Assembly (NCBI RefSeq): GCF_013618635.1
Contig: NZ_JABLSJ010000002.1
Coordinates: 186,001 to 250,000 of the forward strand
Origin: Thalassobacillus sp. CUG 92003
GTDB taxonomy: Bacteria > Bacillota > Bacilli > Bacillales > Halobacillaceae
Reading direction: 5' to 3'
Length of the DNA: 64,000 bases
The translations under genes and the position numbers were made by a program. Each line of letters opens with the position of its first letter. Position 1 is the first letter of the stretch. The notes beneath the pieces are model-generated. The model was not told the origin of the DNA. It saw nothing but the letters and a program-made list of their open reading frames with translations, and ran no database searches. This document shows positions 42,044 through 51,191 of this stretch, piece after piece.

Positions 42044-42664
42044 TCAATGGGTGTACCATTGGTAAAGTTTCTTCGGACGGCCGATGCGCTGATGGCTGAC
42101 AACCTGTTTCACTTTTCCCTCATCGAGTAAATGCATTAAGTAACGATAGACTGTCGGATAAGCGAGACCGATATCCTTTGATATTTCATCCACTGAACTC
42201 GGGTCTTTATGAGTTTTGAGATGGTGGGCGACGTGATCTAAAGTCCGTTTGCTGATGCCTTTTGCCGTAAATACTTCTTCGCCTCTGTCATGCATTTCTC
42301 TCATGTTCGCTAGTTGGACATGGAGTTGGATTCTCGAAATGATATCAGGCGCTTTGACCGGCTTCAATGCAAAGTCATTCGCGCCTTCCTCCAACATACG
42401 GTCCGCTACTTCCTGGCGTTCATCCACTGTCAAAACAAGAATCGGAACGTTGTGATTGTGTTTCCGAATTTCTCTGACAGTTTGCATACCATCCATCTCA
42501 GGCATGTGGTAATCAACCAGGATAAGATCGAACTGGTGTTTATGAAACAATTCTACCCCTTGCTTGCCATTCACCGCCGCTTGCGAATCCCACTTGGCAT
42601 GTTTACATATTTCCTCCAGCATGAATCGCAGCGATTGGTCGTCATCAATGATTAGTATGTTCAT
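42044..42664 (-). CDS. Response regulator, CitB/DctR-like, with winged helix output
   Basis: A 206-residue regulator: a receiver domain (1-120) with acidic pocket DDD near residue 7-9, phosphorylated Asp in LILVDYHMP and Lys in ALKPVK. A C-terminal helix-turn-helix follows (SVDEISKDIGLAYPTVYRYLMHLLDEGKV). It overlaps the histidine kinase gene upstream. ATG 42664 is preceded by AAAGGAG. Related regulators control uptake of C4-dicarboxylates, citrate or glutamine; no transporter gene is adjacent here, so the target is unknown. Confidence 0.9.
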   Translation of the reverse strand: MNILIIDDDQSLRFMLEEICKHAKWDSQAAVNGKQGVELFHKHQFDLILVDYHMPEMDGMQTVREIRKHNHNVPILVLTVDERQEVADRMLEEGANDFALKPVKAPDIISRIQLHVQLANMREMHDRGEEVFTAKGISKRTLDHVAHHLKTHKDPSSVDEISKDIGLAYPTVYRYLMHLLDEGKVKQVVSHQRIGRPKKLYQWYTH

Positions 42665-43994
42665 TCCGTACACGCTCCTTTGGTAGATGGATCCAGAAGG
42701 CGGTTCCGGTTCCTTTTTCGCTTTTAATTGTCAGGGTCGCGTTATGATCTTTCACGACATTTTTGACAAACGTCAGCCCGACCCCAGGGTGTTTTTTAGT
42801 ACTGTAGCCGGGATTCCAAATTTTCGCTTGTTCTTTTTTTGACATGCCCTTGCCATTATCTTCAACCCCCAGCCATACACCGTTTTCTTTTGCCTGAGTA
42901 TGGATGGTAACGCGTGCCTCAGTCATTCCTTCCACAGCGTCACATGCATTATCGATGAGATTGATCATGACGCGTGTCATCCGGATTTTGTTAATGTAAA
43001 TTTCGATTTCCGGATCGGCCTCGAGAGGGAAATCGAATGTTATATCGGCATCGCTCAGTTTATTGGAGCGGACATATTGAATCAATCGTTTAATGGTACA
43101 CCAGTTTTTCTTTTCATCATAGAGAATTTCCGAAACCATTTCACTGGTGGAACGAATCGATTGGGAGATGTTTTCGGTATATTTTTGAATGTCTTGATCC
43201 GTCGTTTTTAATTGGATCAATGAATTCAAACCCTCAATTGTTGCCATCGGTGTTTTTAAATCATGAACGAGGTGAAGTGCTTCACGACCGGAGCGGGAAG
43301 CTACAGCCTCGCCACGGGCAATGGTCAAGTCTTGCGTGATTTTCCATTTTTGTTCACTCGAAGCAAGGTAAAAGGCTAGCACTAAAGCGTTAATGAGAAA
43401 TATGGAACACAACAATAAACTGTAAAACGATAACGTGCCACCAAATCCAATATCAATGGCAATCGATTTCAGCTCGGTTGAGAAAGCGCCGCCTCCAAAG
43501 CCGAAAGCCGTTAACATGACGACTGTATCCAGCCACTGAAAGCCAAGCAGGAGCTGAGCCAACACAAAGGTCTTTAAAATGGGGCGAAGTCTTCCCTTTC
43601 CTAGAACGTGAAGTAAAAGAATCGCCATTAACAATAAAATGGCAGGACCGCCAAAATGATAATTGACGGGATTGTAGAGATTAATGCACGCATAAACGAG
43701 CGGGATGATAACGAGCGGAACGATAACCTTCAACCATGGCCGGTTGAAGAGGTAACCCAGCTCATCGCCAAGCAGCAATGCCCCGATATAATGGGGGAGG
43801 GCCCTGATCGTGTTCAAAGCCACAAGAATAAACGCAGCAATCATCAGCGTATTACCGGTAGGGTTTTGCCGGAGGTCTGCCATCATCTGCGTCAGCCCGA
43901 CTTGCTCGGGGCTCAGCCACAAAGGCATTGTAATTCCGATCAAAATCATGATTATTTTAATCCAAATACTTTTTGATTGATAGAATACATTCAT
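42645..43994 (-). CDS. Membrane sensor histidine kinase with integral membrane input domain
   Basis: A 449-residue kinase. About six hydrophobic segments fill residues 10-217, with no sizeable outer domain, so it senses inside or at the membrane. The kinase part has the H box HLVHDLKTPMATIEG, the N box NLIDNACDAVEG, and G boxes GVEDNGKGMS and PGVGLTFVKNVV. It overlaps the response regulator gene by 20 bases. The signal is unknown. Confidence 0.9.
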   Translation of the reverse strand: MNVFYQSKSIWIKIIMILIGITMPLWLSPEQVGLTQMMADLRQNPTGNTLMIAAFILVALNTIRALPHYIGALLLGDELGYLFNRPWLKVIVPLVIIPLVYACINLYNPVNYHFGGPAILLLMAILLLHVLGKGRLRPILKTFVLAQLLLGFQWLDTVVMLTAFGFGGGAFSTELKSIAIDIGFGGTLSFYSLLLCSIFLINALVLAFYLASSEQKWKITQDLTIARGEAVASRSGREALHLVHDLKTPMATIEGLNSLIQLKTTDQDIQKYTENISQSIRSTSEMVSEILYDEKKNWCTIKRLIQYVRSNKLSDADITFDFPLEADPEIEIYINKIRMTRVMINLIDNACDAVEGMTEARVTIHTQAKENGVWLGVEDNGKGMSKKEQAKIWNPGYSTKKHPGVGLTFVKNVVKDHNATLTIKSEKGTGTAFWIHLPKERVRNEHTNH

Positions 43995-44149
43995 ATTCGG
44001 CTCATCCTTACGAAATATACCTCATGTCCCGAATGTTTTCGGGGGAGGGTATTATCCTTTATTGTAATACAGGATTAACGTCCTTTCATCTGTTTTTTGA
44101 TGAATTTTTATAATAAACGGTTAAAGAGGTAACGGTTCGGAAGCAAGGG

Positions 44150-44177
44150 TTGATAGAGCAATTCTAACATTTATGAT
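44150..44177 (+). promoter_or_regulatory. Possible promoter of pabA-pabBC
   Basis: TTGATA (44150-44155) and TATGAT (44172-44177) are 16 bases apart, about 55 bases before pabA. The rest of 43995-44232 shows no gene. Confidence 0.5.
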
Positions 44178-44232
44178 AAAGTTTACTTATGTTAATAGAA
44201 TATACGATTTTAGATAAGGGATGGTAGGCATC

Positions 44233-44832
44233 ATGATTGTGATGATCGATAATTTTGATTCATTTACCTTCAATCTTTATCAATATTTTGCCCAGTTGGA
44301 TTCAAACGTGCAGGTTTACCGGGCTCACAGCTTGACAGCACAGGATGTGTTACGACAAAAACCTGACTTGGTCGTCCTGGCACCTGGTCCAGGTTCTCCT
44401 GAGGACGCGGTAACATGTCGCCACATTTTGCATGCTCTCCAAGGAAAAGTACCGATCTTCGGAGTATGCTTAGGTCATCAGGTGATCGTGGAGCATTTTG
44501 GAGGCACTGTCATCAAAGGTACCCAACCGATGCATGGGAAAGTGACAGCAATAAAACACGATGGACGAGGGCTTTTTGAGCAGCTTCCATCGCCTATTTC
44601 GGTTACACGTTATCATTCATTGACAGCTTCACGAGAAAGGCTTCCAGGTTGTTTAGACATCACGGCAGCGACCGATACGGGTGAAATAATGGCTGTCCGA
44701 CATCGGGATTGGCCGATCGCAAGTGTGCAGTTTCACCCGGAGGCAATTCTGACCGAGTTTGGATTCGAGATGATTCAAAACATGTACCGCCAGGCATTAG
44801 AATTCGAACCTAAAGAGAAGGAGCCTGTGTGA
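44233..44832 (+). CDS. pabA: Aminodeoxychorismate/anthranilate synthase glutamine amidotransferase
   Basis: A 199-residue class I glutaminase subunit. Motifs are MIDNFDSFTFNL, LAPGPGSP, nucleophile Cys in GVCLGHQV and the His-Glu pair in VQFHPEAI. It hands ammonia to PabB for p-aminobenzoate (folate) synthesis; in many bacilli the same protein also serves TrpE. ATG 44233 follows AAGGGATGG. Its stop overlaps the start of pabBC. Confidence 0.92.
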   Translation: MIVMIDNFDSFTFNLYQYFAQLDSNVQVYRAHSLTAQDVLRQKPDLVVLAPGPGSPEDAVTCRHILHALQGKVPIFGVCLGHQVIVEHFGGTVIKGTQPMHGKVTAIKHDGRGLFEQLPSPISVTRYHSLTASRERLPGCLDITAATDTGEIMAVRHRDWPIASVQFHPEAILTEFGFEMIQNMYRQALEFEPKEKEPV

Positions 44833-46568
44833 TGACGGCACAACCGTGGATGCTTTTCGAATTCAATGAAGTTGGTGAAACGTCCCCGTTACTATTTGAG
44901 AATCCCATCAAAACGATCATAGCTCAGGATTTGCCTGAAGTTGCTCCTGCGTTTAATGAAGCACAAAGGGCTTTGAACGATGGCTATTATGTTGCCGGTT
45001 ACGTTTCCTATGAAGCGGCTCCGGCGTTTGACCCGGCTTACCGCGTGCATCGGCAGCCTAACCTGCCGCTCGTCTGGTTTGGCGTATTCGCAGGCCCTGT
45101 CCAGGAATCGGTCCGGAGGGAAGGGGACTATCACCTCTCTAAGTGGTTGGAGACATCAGACTATGACACCTACCAAAATGGTATTGATACAATAAAGCAA
45201 GCCATAGAAGAAGGGGAGACGTATCAGGTTAATTACACAACGCGCCTGACAGCCAAAGCAACTGGCGATCCGTATAGCTTTTACCGGCAGTTGACACGAA
45301 ATCAGCAGGCTCCTTATTCCGCCTTTTTAGACTTGGGTGAAACCCAACTATTGTCGGCTTCACCTGAGTTATTTTTCCGTAAAAAAGGAAATAAACTGAC
45401 CACCAAACCGATGAAAGGTACATCACGCCGTGGTCGTTTTACTGCCGAGGATGATCGCGCGGCTGACGCCCTTTATTACTCTGAAAAAGACCGGGCCGAA
45501 AATGTTATGATCGTCGACTTGCTTCGCAACGATGTGGGGAGGCTGGCTGTTCCTGGGAGCGTCCGGGTTCCCAAGTTATTCGACATAGAAAAATATCCAA
45601 CGGTTCATCAGATGACCTCCACAGTCGAAGGCACGTTACCGGAAAAAACGAACATATACGATATCTTTAAAGCACTGTTTCCGTGCGGTTCAATTACAGG
45701 TGCTCCGAAAATACGCACGATGGAATACATTGCTGCACTGGAGCCTGAGCCTCGCGATGTTTATTGTGGGGCGATCGGCTATATGACACCCGCGCAAGAC
45801 GCTACCTTCAATGTGGCCATTCGAACGGTAACGATGGATCAAGCCAGAAAGAGGGCTGTGTATGGAACAGGGGGAGGCGTCACCTGGGATTCCACTTCTG
45901 AAGGAGAGTTTGCTGAAATGAAAACGAAAGCACGCTTGTTAACCGAATCCCGGACTGACTTTCAATTGCTGGAAACAATGAAGCTTGAAGAGGGCACCAT
46001 CTTTTTATTGAAAAGGCATGTGCAACGATTGCTGGACTCAGCCCGTTATTTTGGTTTCGCTCTACACATTGAGGTATTGAAGCATAGACTCCAGCAGGTG
46101 GTCTTATCCCATTTGAACGGTGTACACAAGCTCCGGTTATTACTGAGTAAAGATGGAAGCATTGAAATAGAAACAACGCGGCTGAATGCTGGACTGAGTT
46201 CTGTCGTCTGCACGCTTGCTGCTGAGCCTGTTAATGAACAGGATCCTTTTTTATTTCATAAAACCACCCACCGTGACATATATAATCAGCACGCAATAAA
46301 AGCAGGGGATAGCTACGCCGTCTTGTTATTTAACACCAAAGGAGAGTTGACTGAATTTACGACTGGGAATGTGGTCGTTGAAGAGGGAGGTCACTATTTT
46401 ACACCCCCCATTGAGTCGGGTTTATTAGCTGGGACGTTTCGCAACGAACTAGTAGAACGAGGGAAAGTCAGGGAAAAAGTGATTTACAAGCATGAACTAG
46501 CGAGCTTTGAGAGGGTCTGGTTTGTTAATGGCGTCCGTGAATGGGTGCTTGTACTTATGAGGGATTAA
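44832..46568 (+). CDS. pabB: Aminodeoxychorismate synthase component I fused to aminodeoxychorismate lyase
   Basis: A protein of about 578 residues. The first 370 residues are chorismate-binding PabB, with LSASPELFFRK, the lysine-bearing TKPMKGTSRRG (lysine marks PabB rather than TrpE), FPCGSITGAPK and GTGGGVTWDS. The last 200 residues (from LLETMKLEEGTIFLLKRHVQRL) are a PabC-type aminodeoxychorismate lyase domain with TTGNVVVEEGG. One chain can thus take chorismate to p-aminobenzoate with the PabA subunit. Start ATG 44832 overlaps the pabA stop; GTG 44829 is an alternative. Confidence 0.92.
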   Translation: MTAQPWMLFEFNEVGETSPLLFENPIKTIIAQDLPEVAPAFNEAQRALNDGYYVAGYVSYEAAPAFDPAYRVHRQPNLPLVWFGVFAGPVQESVRREGDYHLSKWLETSDYDTYQNGIDTIKQAIEEGETYQVNYTTRLTAKATGDPYSFYRQLTRNQQAPYSAFLDLGETQLLSASPELFFRKKGNKLTTKPMKGTSRRGRFTAEDDRAADALYYSEKDRAENVMIVDLLRNDVGRLAVPGSVRVPKLFDIEKYPTVHQMTSTVEGTLPEKTNIYDIFKALFPCGSITGAPKIRTMEYIAALEPEPRDVYCGAIGYMTPAQDATFNVAIRTVTMDQARKRAVYGTGGGVTWDSTSEGEFAEMKTKARLLTESRTDFQLLETMKLEEGTIFLLKRHVQRLLDSARYFGFALHIEVLKHRLQQVVLSHLNGVHKLRLLLSKDGSIEIETTRLNAGLSSVVCTLAAEPVNEQDPFLFHKTTHRDIYNQHAIKAGDSYAVLLFNTKGELTEFTTGNVVVEEGGHYFTPPIESGLLAGTFRNELVERGKVREKVIYKHELASFERVWFVNGVREWVLVLMRD

Positions 46569-46604
46569 AAACAAGCCCTGCTAGACAGCAGGGCCTGTTT
46601 TTTT
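46569..46604 (+). terminator. Rho-independent terminator after pabBC
   Basis: GCCCTGCT and AGCAGGGC with loop AGAC, followed by CTGTTTTTTT. The next 210 bases up to asnB hold no recognised gene. Confidence 0.85.
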
Positions 46605-46815
46605 GATAGGATTGGCAATCGTGTAGTAAATTGGCTGGAATGCCGCCATATTCACCTCTTTTGTATGGATGTGGGAGGTATACATCATTCAGTGCGACAT
46701 ACTCATATAAACAGCAGATAATGCGGTTAAAAGCGATTTGTCAGGAAGGTTCCATCGTAATAGGCTTGAATTTGTATTTAAAAGCAAGCAAACCCATTAG
46801 GAGGCCTAAACACAC

Positions 46816-48321
46816 ATGTGTGGCATATTTATCTCAACAGGAGAAATGAAACAACGTGAAATGGAAGATATTCTCGATTGCATGTATCACAGAGGACCTG
46901 ATGAAGGCAAGTCTGTGCTATTGAAAAATGTTCACCTCGGACATCGTCGCCTATCGATCATTGGACTGGACGACGGCATCCAACCGATTTCAAATGAGCA
47001 GAAAGATCGTTGGATTGTATGCAACGGGGAAATCTATAATTATAAAACATTGAAAGCCGACTTACAGGATCGCACAACATTTCTTACGCATTCTGACAGT
47101 GAAGTCGCCTTGAAATTAATCGAGGAAGAAGGGCCGGAAGCCATTCAAAAGCTGGAGGGCATGTTCGCCTTTTTCATATCGGATGAGAAGCATAACAGTT
47201 TCATCGTTGCGCGTGACACGTTAGGCATCAAGCCATTATATTACGGCGCAGACGATGAAGGAAAGCTCGTGTTTTCGTCAGAACTTAAAGCGATCTATCA
47301 GGTCGTCGAAGAAGCACATGAATTTCCGCATGGCCATTATTACACTCCGGAAGCAGGGTTTGTCAGTTTCCGTGAAGTGACAGCCCCCGATGTAAGCCAG
47401 CAAACAGAGCGGATCGATGAGCACAGTCAGAACATTCGTGAGGCGATGGAGCAAGCTGTCCATAAGCGCATGATTGCTGACGTTGAGGTAGGGGTGTTAT
47501 TGAGCGGCGGCCTAGACAGCAGTTTGATTGCAGCCTTAGCTAAAAAGAAGCAGGAAGGCCAATATCCGCTCAAATCATTTTGCGTCGGTTCAGAAGGAAG
47601 TGCTGACCTCATTAACGCACGCAAAGTCGCCGAAGCCATCGGGACAGAGCATTACGAATATATTTACACTGAAGAAGAGTTGCAGGAAGCCATTTCCCAC
47701 GTTATCTATCATTTGGAATCCTACGAGCCTTCGTTAGTCAGAAGCGCAATACCGAATTATTTCGTATCAAAATTGGCTTCTCAACACGTAAAAGTCATTT
47801 TATCAGGGGAAGGCGCTGACGAACTCTTTGCGGGTTATGGTTATTTAAGTGAATTCCAAGATACGGATAAGCTTAATCAAGAAATCATTCGGATTTTAAA
47901 CACCCTTCATAACGTAAATTTACAACGAGCGGACCGTATGAGCATGGCTCATTCGTTGGAACTACGGGTTCCGTTCCTGGACTTGGACGTCATAAAAACA
48001 GCCTTGGATATTCCGGCTTCATTAAAAGTGCAAAAACCAGATCGGATCGAAAAATGGATGCTGCGCCAGGCTTTTGATGGCCATGTGCCTGATGAAGTGC
48101 TTTGGAGGAAAAAAGCTGAATTTTCGGAAGGAAGCGGCGCTCTGGATATCCTGGATACGCACGCAGAGCAGGTTATTTCCGATCAGCAATTTGAGGAGCT
48201 GAACGAGCAAGCTCCGGTGGAATTGCGTTCTAAGCAGGAATGCTTGTATTTTAAACTATTCAAAGAGCATTTCCCTTATCCAACGATGCTCAACACAGTT
48301 GGCCGATGGGCAACTGCGTAA
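46816..48321 (+). CDS. asnB: Asparagine synthetase, glutamine-hydrolysing (AsnB)
   Basis: A 501-residue enzyme. The N-terminal glutaminase domain begins MCGIFISTGE with catalytic Cys2, and has MYHRGPDEG. The synthetase domain has the pyrophosphate loop VLLSGGLDSSLIAAL (about 225-240) and LSGEGADELFAGYGY. It makes asparagine from aspartate, glutamine and ATP. At 501 residues it is shorter than the usual 550-630, mainly in the C-terminus. SD AGGAGGCC precedes the ATG. It is a single-gene unit. Confidence 0.92.
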   Translation: MCGIFISTGEMKQREMEDILDCMYHRGPDEGKSVLLKNVHLGHRRLSIIGLDDGIQPISNEQKDRWIVCNGEIYNYKTLKADLQDRTTFLTHSDSEVALKLIEEEGPEAIQKLEGMFAFFISDEKHNSFIVARDTLGIKPLYYGADDEGKLVFSSELKAIYQVVEEAHEFPHGHYYTPEAGFVSFREVTAPDVSQQTERIDEHSQNIREAMEQAVHKRMIADVEVGVLLSGGLDSSLIAALAKKKQEGQYPLKSFCVGSEGSADLINARKVAEAIGTEHYEYIYTEEELQEAISHVIYHLESYEPSLVRSAIPNYFVSKLASQHVKVILSGEGADELFAGYGYLSEFQDTDKLNQEIIRILNTLHNVNLQRADRMSMAHSLELRVPFLDLDVIKTALDIPASLKVQKPDRIEKWMLRQAFDGHVPDEVLWRKKAEFSEGSGALDILDTHAEQVISDQQFEELNEQAPVELRSKQECLYFKLFKEHFPYPTMLNTVGRWATA

Positions 48322-48376
48322 AGGGAAGAAGCTGATTCAAAAAAAGGACTTTGGTTGCTTTATGGTATGCAAGCTT

Positions 48377-48501
48377 GGGTTGGCTGGGAAATAACTCGCT
48401 TTCCTGCGGGGAACCGGCGAGCCTCCTCAGTCGCTTTGCTCCCTGTGGGGTCTCGCCGAGCTCCTTTTCCCGCGGGAGTCTCGTCATTTCCCAGCCAACC
48501 C
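48377..48501. repeat. Dispersed hairpin repeat, copy 2
   Basis: Outer arms GGGTTGGCTGGGAAAT (48377-48392) and ATTTCCCAGCCAACCC (48486-48501) are perfect 16-bp inverted repeats. Inside are CGCTTTCCTGCGGGG, TGTGGGGTCTCGCCGAG and CCCGCGGGAGTCTC, shared with copy 3. It is non-coding, in the gap between asnB and the broken lipoprotein gene. Confidence 0.85.
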
Positions 48502-48647
48502 ATCTTTATTTTGATGAACAGATCCTTTATTAGGAGAATAAATAAGCAGCAGATCAGAGTTGAGAAAGTTTAGATTAAGCTACCAAAGCCTGATCACTTA
48601 TCCTTCGTAGCGGTTCAAACTATGGCTGTTTCTAGAGTGCAAAAAAG

Positions 48648-49035
48648 TTATTCCAGTGGTAACGGGGTTTCAACGTTATACATGTTGTCTTCATTCATAC
48701 TCCAATACCGACCTTCTACACCTAAATCCACGGAGCTCTTATAATACCCTATCTTAAGTAGCGTTTTTCCATCACTATTGAAATGCAATTCATATTCTGG
48801 GGATGCAAAGTCCATATTAGCTGTTGAAGCTGTTCGTTCTTGCACGATCTAATTCTTTTACTAGTTCTTCAATGAACACTGTATCATCAATAGTTGCCAC
48901 CAGTTCACCACTCTTCCATTCATAAACATCGATACGTGTAACAGTGTCGTCACCTAGGTTCAGGTTACTGTTTTGGCATCCTATTAATAGAAAAGAAAAT
49001 AGTAAGAGTATAGCAGCCAGAGTAAGTTTTCTCAT
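48648..49035 (-). pseudogene. Broken small lipoprotein gene
   Basis: The 5' part (start ATG 49035, SD AAGGGGG) codes a lipoprotein signal with lipobox LIGC and then NLNLGDDTVTRIDVYEW up to KELDRARTNS. The frame then reaches a stop, while another frame continues with ERTASTANMDFASPEYELHFNSDG to NVETPLPLE at 48648. The two parts together look like one Bacillus-type extracytoplasmic lipoprotein with a single-base frameshift near 48835-48850. A sequencing error is possible. Confidence 0.65.
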
Positions 49036-49121
49036 CAATTTCCCCCTTATACGGCGTTGCTGCTCGTGGCAAGCGGATGTTTTCCATATATATCAAGTTT
49101 ATATAGAAAGTAGTCTATTAG

Positions 49122-49155
49122 AAGAAGCCATTTCACAGTAGAAATGGCTTCTTTT
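49122..49155 (-). terminator. Terminator of the NADP-dependent oxidoreductase gene
   Basis: AAGAAGCCATTTC and GAAATGGCTTCTT form a 13-bp stem with a 6-base loop; the A/T flanks suit either strand. Confidence 0.82.
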
Positions 49156-49160
49156 AACCG

Positions 49161-50168
49161 TTATTTTGGTTCAGCTACTTTAACCAGTTGTTTTCCGATA
49201 TTTTCGCCTTCAAATAGACCAAAGAAAGCATGCGGAATCTGGTCAAATCCTTCTTTTACAGACTCTTTGTAGGTAAGTTTCCCTTCCTGCAGCCATTGAG
49301 CTAAATGCTGAAAGCCTTCCTTAAACCGGTCCTGATAGTCTGCGACGATAAATCCTTTCATCAAAGCACTTGATTTGATGAGGTGCATCTGCATGCGTGG
49401 ACCTTGATCATTTGGCACGTTATAGGAAGCAATGGCGCCGCACTGGGCGATTCTAGCGTATTTATTCAACAACGGGTAAACCGCATCGGATATCGAGCCT
49501 CCGACGTTATCGAAATAAACATCAACACCTGAGCCACATGCTTGCTCAAGCGCAGCGGGAACATCTTCTTGCTTGTAATTAATCGCATAATCAGCTCCTA
49601 AGGTTTCCGTGATGAAGCTTGTTTTTTCTTCGCTCCCGGCGATGCCAACCACGTGGCAGCCGTGCAGTTTGGCAATTTGGACGACTGTGGAGCCGACAGC
49701 TCCCGCCGCTCCGGAAACGACGACAGTTTCGCCTTCTTTAGGTTGTCCGATGTCCATGAGACCAAAGTACGCCGTAAGACCTGGCATACCAAGAATACCT
49801 AATGAGGTTGTGACAGGCCCGAGATTCGGATCAATTTTTCGTAGATTCTGCCCGGAAACGGATGCGTACTCCGTCCAGGGGAGAGACCCAGTCACGATAT
49901 CGCCAGGTTGAAACCGGTCGGATTGGGATTGTTCAACTTGGCCGATGGCGCCTCCTTCGATCGGTTTATTCAATTCAAAAGAGGCGACATACGATTTAGC
50001 GTCGCTCATGCGACCTCTCATGTAGGGATCCACGGATACGTAAAGCGTACGAAGCAATACTTCCCCTTGCTTAAGGTCGGGTATTGACGATTCAACTATA
50101 TTCAGATGTTCCTGAGTCGGTTCAGCTTCCGGTCGTTTAACTAAATGAATCTCGCGATTGCTTGCCAT
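49161..50168 (-). CDS. NADP-dependent oxidoreductase, YfmJ/leukotriene B4 dehydrogenase type
   Basis: A 335-residue zinc-free medium-chain reductase. It has the VDPYMRGRMSD motif near the start, the cofactor loop VVSGAAGAVGSTVVQIAK and the YFDNVGGSI region. Homologues (B. subtilis YfmJ, plant and mammalian alkenal reductases) reduce alpha,beta-unsaturated aldehydes and ketones and help remove reactive lipids. It is a single-gene unit. Confidence 0.92.
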   Translation of the reverse strand: MASNREIHLVKRPEAEPTQEHLNIVESSIPDLKQGEVLLRTLYVSVDPYMRGRMSDAKSYVASFELNKPIEGGAIGQVEQSQSDRFQPGDIVTGSLPWTEYASVSGQNLRKIDPNLGPVTTSLGILGMPGLTAYFGLMDIGQPKEGETVVVSGAAGAVGSTVVQIAKLHGCHVVGIAGSEEKTSFITETLGADYAINYKQEDVPAALEQACGSGVDVYFDNVGGSISDAVYPLLNKYARIAQCGAIASYNVPNDQGPRMQMHLIKSSALMKGFIVADYQDRFKEGFQHLAQWLQEGKLTYKESVKEGFDQIPHAFFGLFEGENIGKQLVKVAEPK

Positions 50169-50268
50169 GTTCTCAGCTCCTTATGTCAAGTTAATCGGAT
50201 GATGATCTTCAAGACCATCCCATAAATGATTATAAAATCTATGAAGCAACCATTTCACATAATCTGTT

Positions 50269-50730
50269 TTAGGTGTGTACCTGGTACTCGTTCTCGGCTA
50301 CCGATTTAACGCGTTCGACAAATTGGACGACCATTTTATCGCTGGCGAAGAGTAGAATTAATTTAACGTACCACTTGAGGGGGTGGTTGGTGGCGGTATA
50401 ATTAAAATGAGTGCGGGCTTCATCCAGCTTTTCCAATCGATAGTCTGCCGTAATCTCAAATAGTTTAGCTAGCGAAAATCCGATTTTCATTTGTTTGTAA
50501 TCAGATGTGTCCTGATAGGCAAGTGTTTCAACGTGGTATTCTTCGATGCGGTTTCCCTCTTGATATTTTTGCAGATAGATACTCCCCACACCTTCTTCTG
50601 TCACTTTGATCGGTTCGTGCTCAATCACTTGCGTCATGATTTTTTGCATGTTTTCCAGCGAGCCGTCAAACAGCTTCCACACTTCTTCAATAGGTGCTTC
50701 AATGACGGTGTCTCTTGTCCATTTCTTCAT
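50269..50730 (-). CDS. SRPBCC (START-like) family protein
   Basis: A 153-residue protein of the polyketide cyclase/SRPBCC fold (KKWTRDTVIEAPIEEVWKLFDGSLENMQ at the start, FVERVKSVAENEY in the last helix). The fold binds hydrophobic ligands. No known ligand. SD AAGGAGGAG precedes the ATG. Confidence 0.8.
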   Translation of the reverse strand: MKKWTRDTVIEAPIEEVWKLFDGSLENMQKIMTQVIEHEPIKVTEEGVGSIYLQKYQEGNRIEEYHVETLAYQDTSDYKQMKIGFSLAKLFEITADYRLEKLDEARTHFNYTATNHPLKWYVKLILLFASDKMVVQFVERVKSVAENEYQVHT

Positions 50731-50753
50731 CGTTCTCCTCCTTAATCCAGCGA

Positions 50754-50791
50754 TTAAAAAACCTGACGGATCTGTACATCCGCCAGGTTTT
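50754..50791 (-). terminator. Terminator of the ALDH-DUF779 operon
   Basis: AAAACCTG-x-CGGAT and ATCCG-x-CAGGTTTT form an imperfect hairpin with A and T flanks, directly beyond the DUF779 stop. Confidence 0.75.
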
Positions 50792-50798
50792 ACAACTA

Positions 50799-51167
50799 TT
50801 ATACCATGCCTTCTTCTCTTAGTTCCTTATATTCCTCATCAGAAAATGCGCGTGATCGGCTGAGGAACCGTTTCCCTTCTACGCCTTCGAGGGAGAACAT
50901 GCCGCCACGTCCCTCGACAACATCAATGATCACTTGCGTATGCTTCCAATACTCATATTGTTGTTTGTGAATATAGAAGGGGGTATCTCCAATTTCTCCC
51001 AGCAGCACATCCTGACTGCCGGTCATCAGTTCATCTTTCGGAAAACACATGGGGGAGCTCCCGTCACAGCAGCCACCAGATTGATGGAACATGAGCGGAC
51101 CATGCTTTTCCTTTAGTTTTTCGATCAAAGCAAGTGCTTCATCTGTCGCTACAACTCGCTCGATCAT
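50799..51167 (-). CDS. DUF779 family protein
   Basis: A 122-residue protein of the DUF779 family, with the conserved cysteine/serine segment FHQSGGCCDGSSPMCFP and QVIIDVVEGRGGMFSLEG. Members are regularly encoded next to acetaldehyde-type aldehyde dehydrogenases, as here (24 bases after it), but no activity is established. The clustered cysteines suggest metal or redox chemistry. Confidence 0.9.
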   Translation of the reverse strand: MIERVVATDEALALIEKLKEKHGPLMFHQSGGCCDGSSPMCFPKDELMTGSQDVLLGEIGDTPFYIHKQQYEYWKHTQVIIDVVEGRGGMFSLEGVEGKRFLSRSRAFSDEEYKELREEGMV

Positions 51168-51191
51168 GGTGAGTCACCTCCTGGTTGGATT

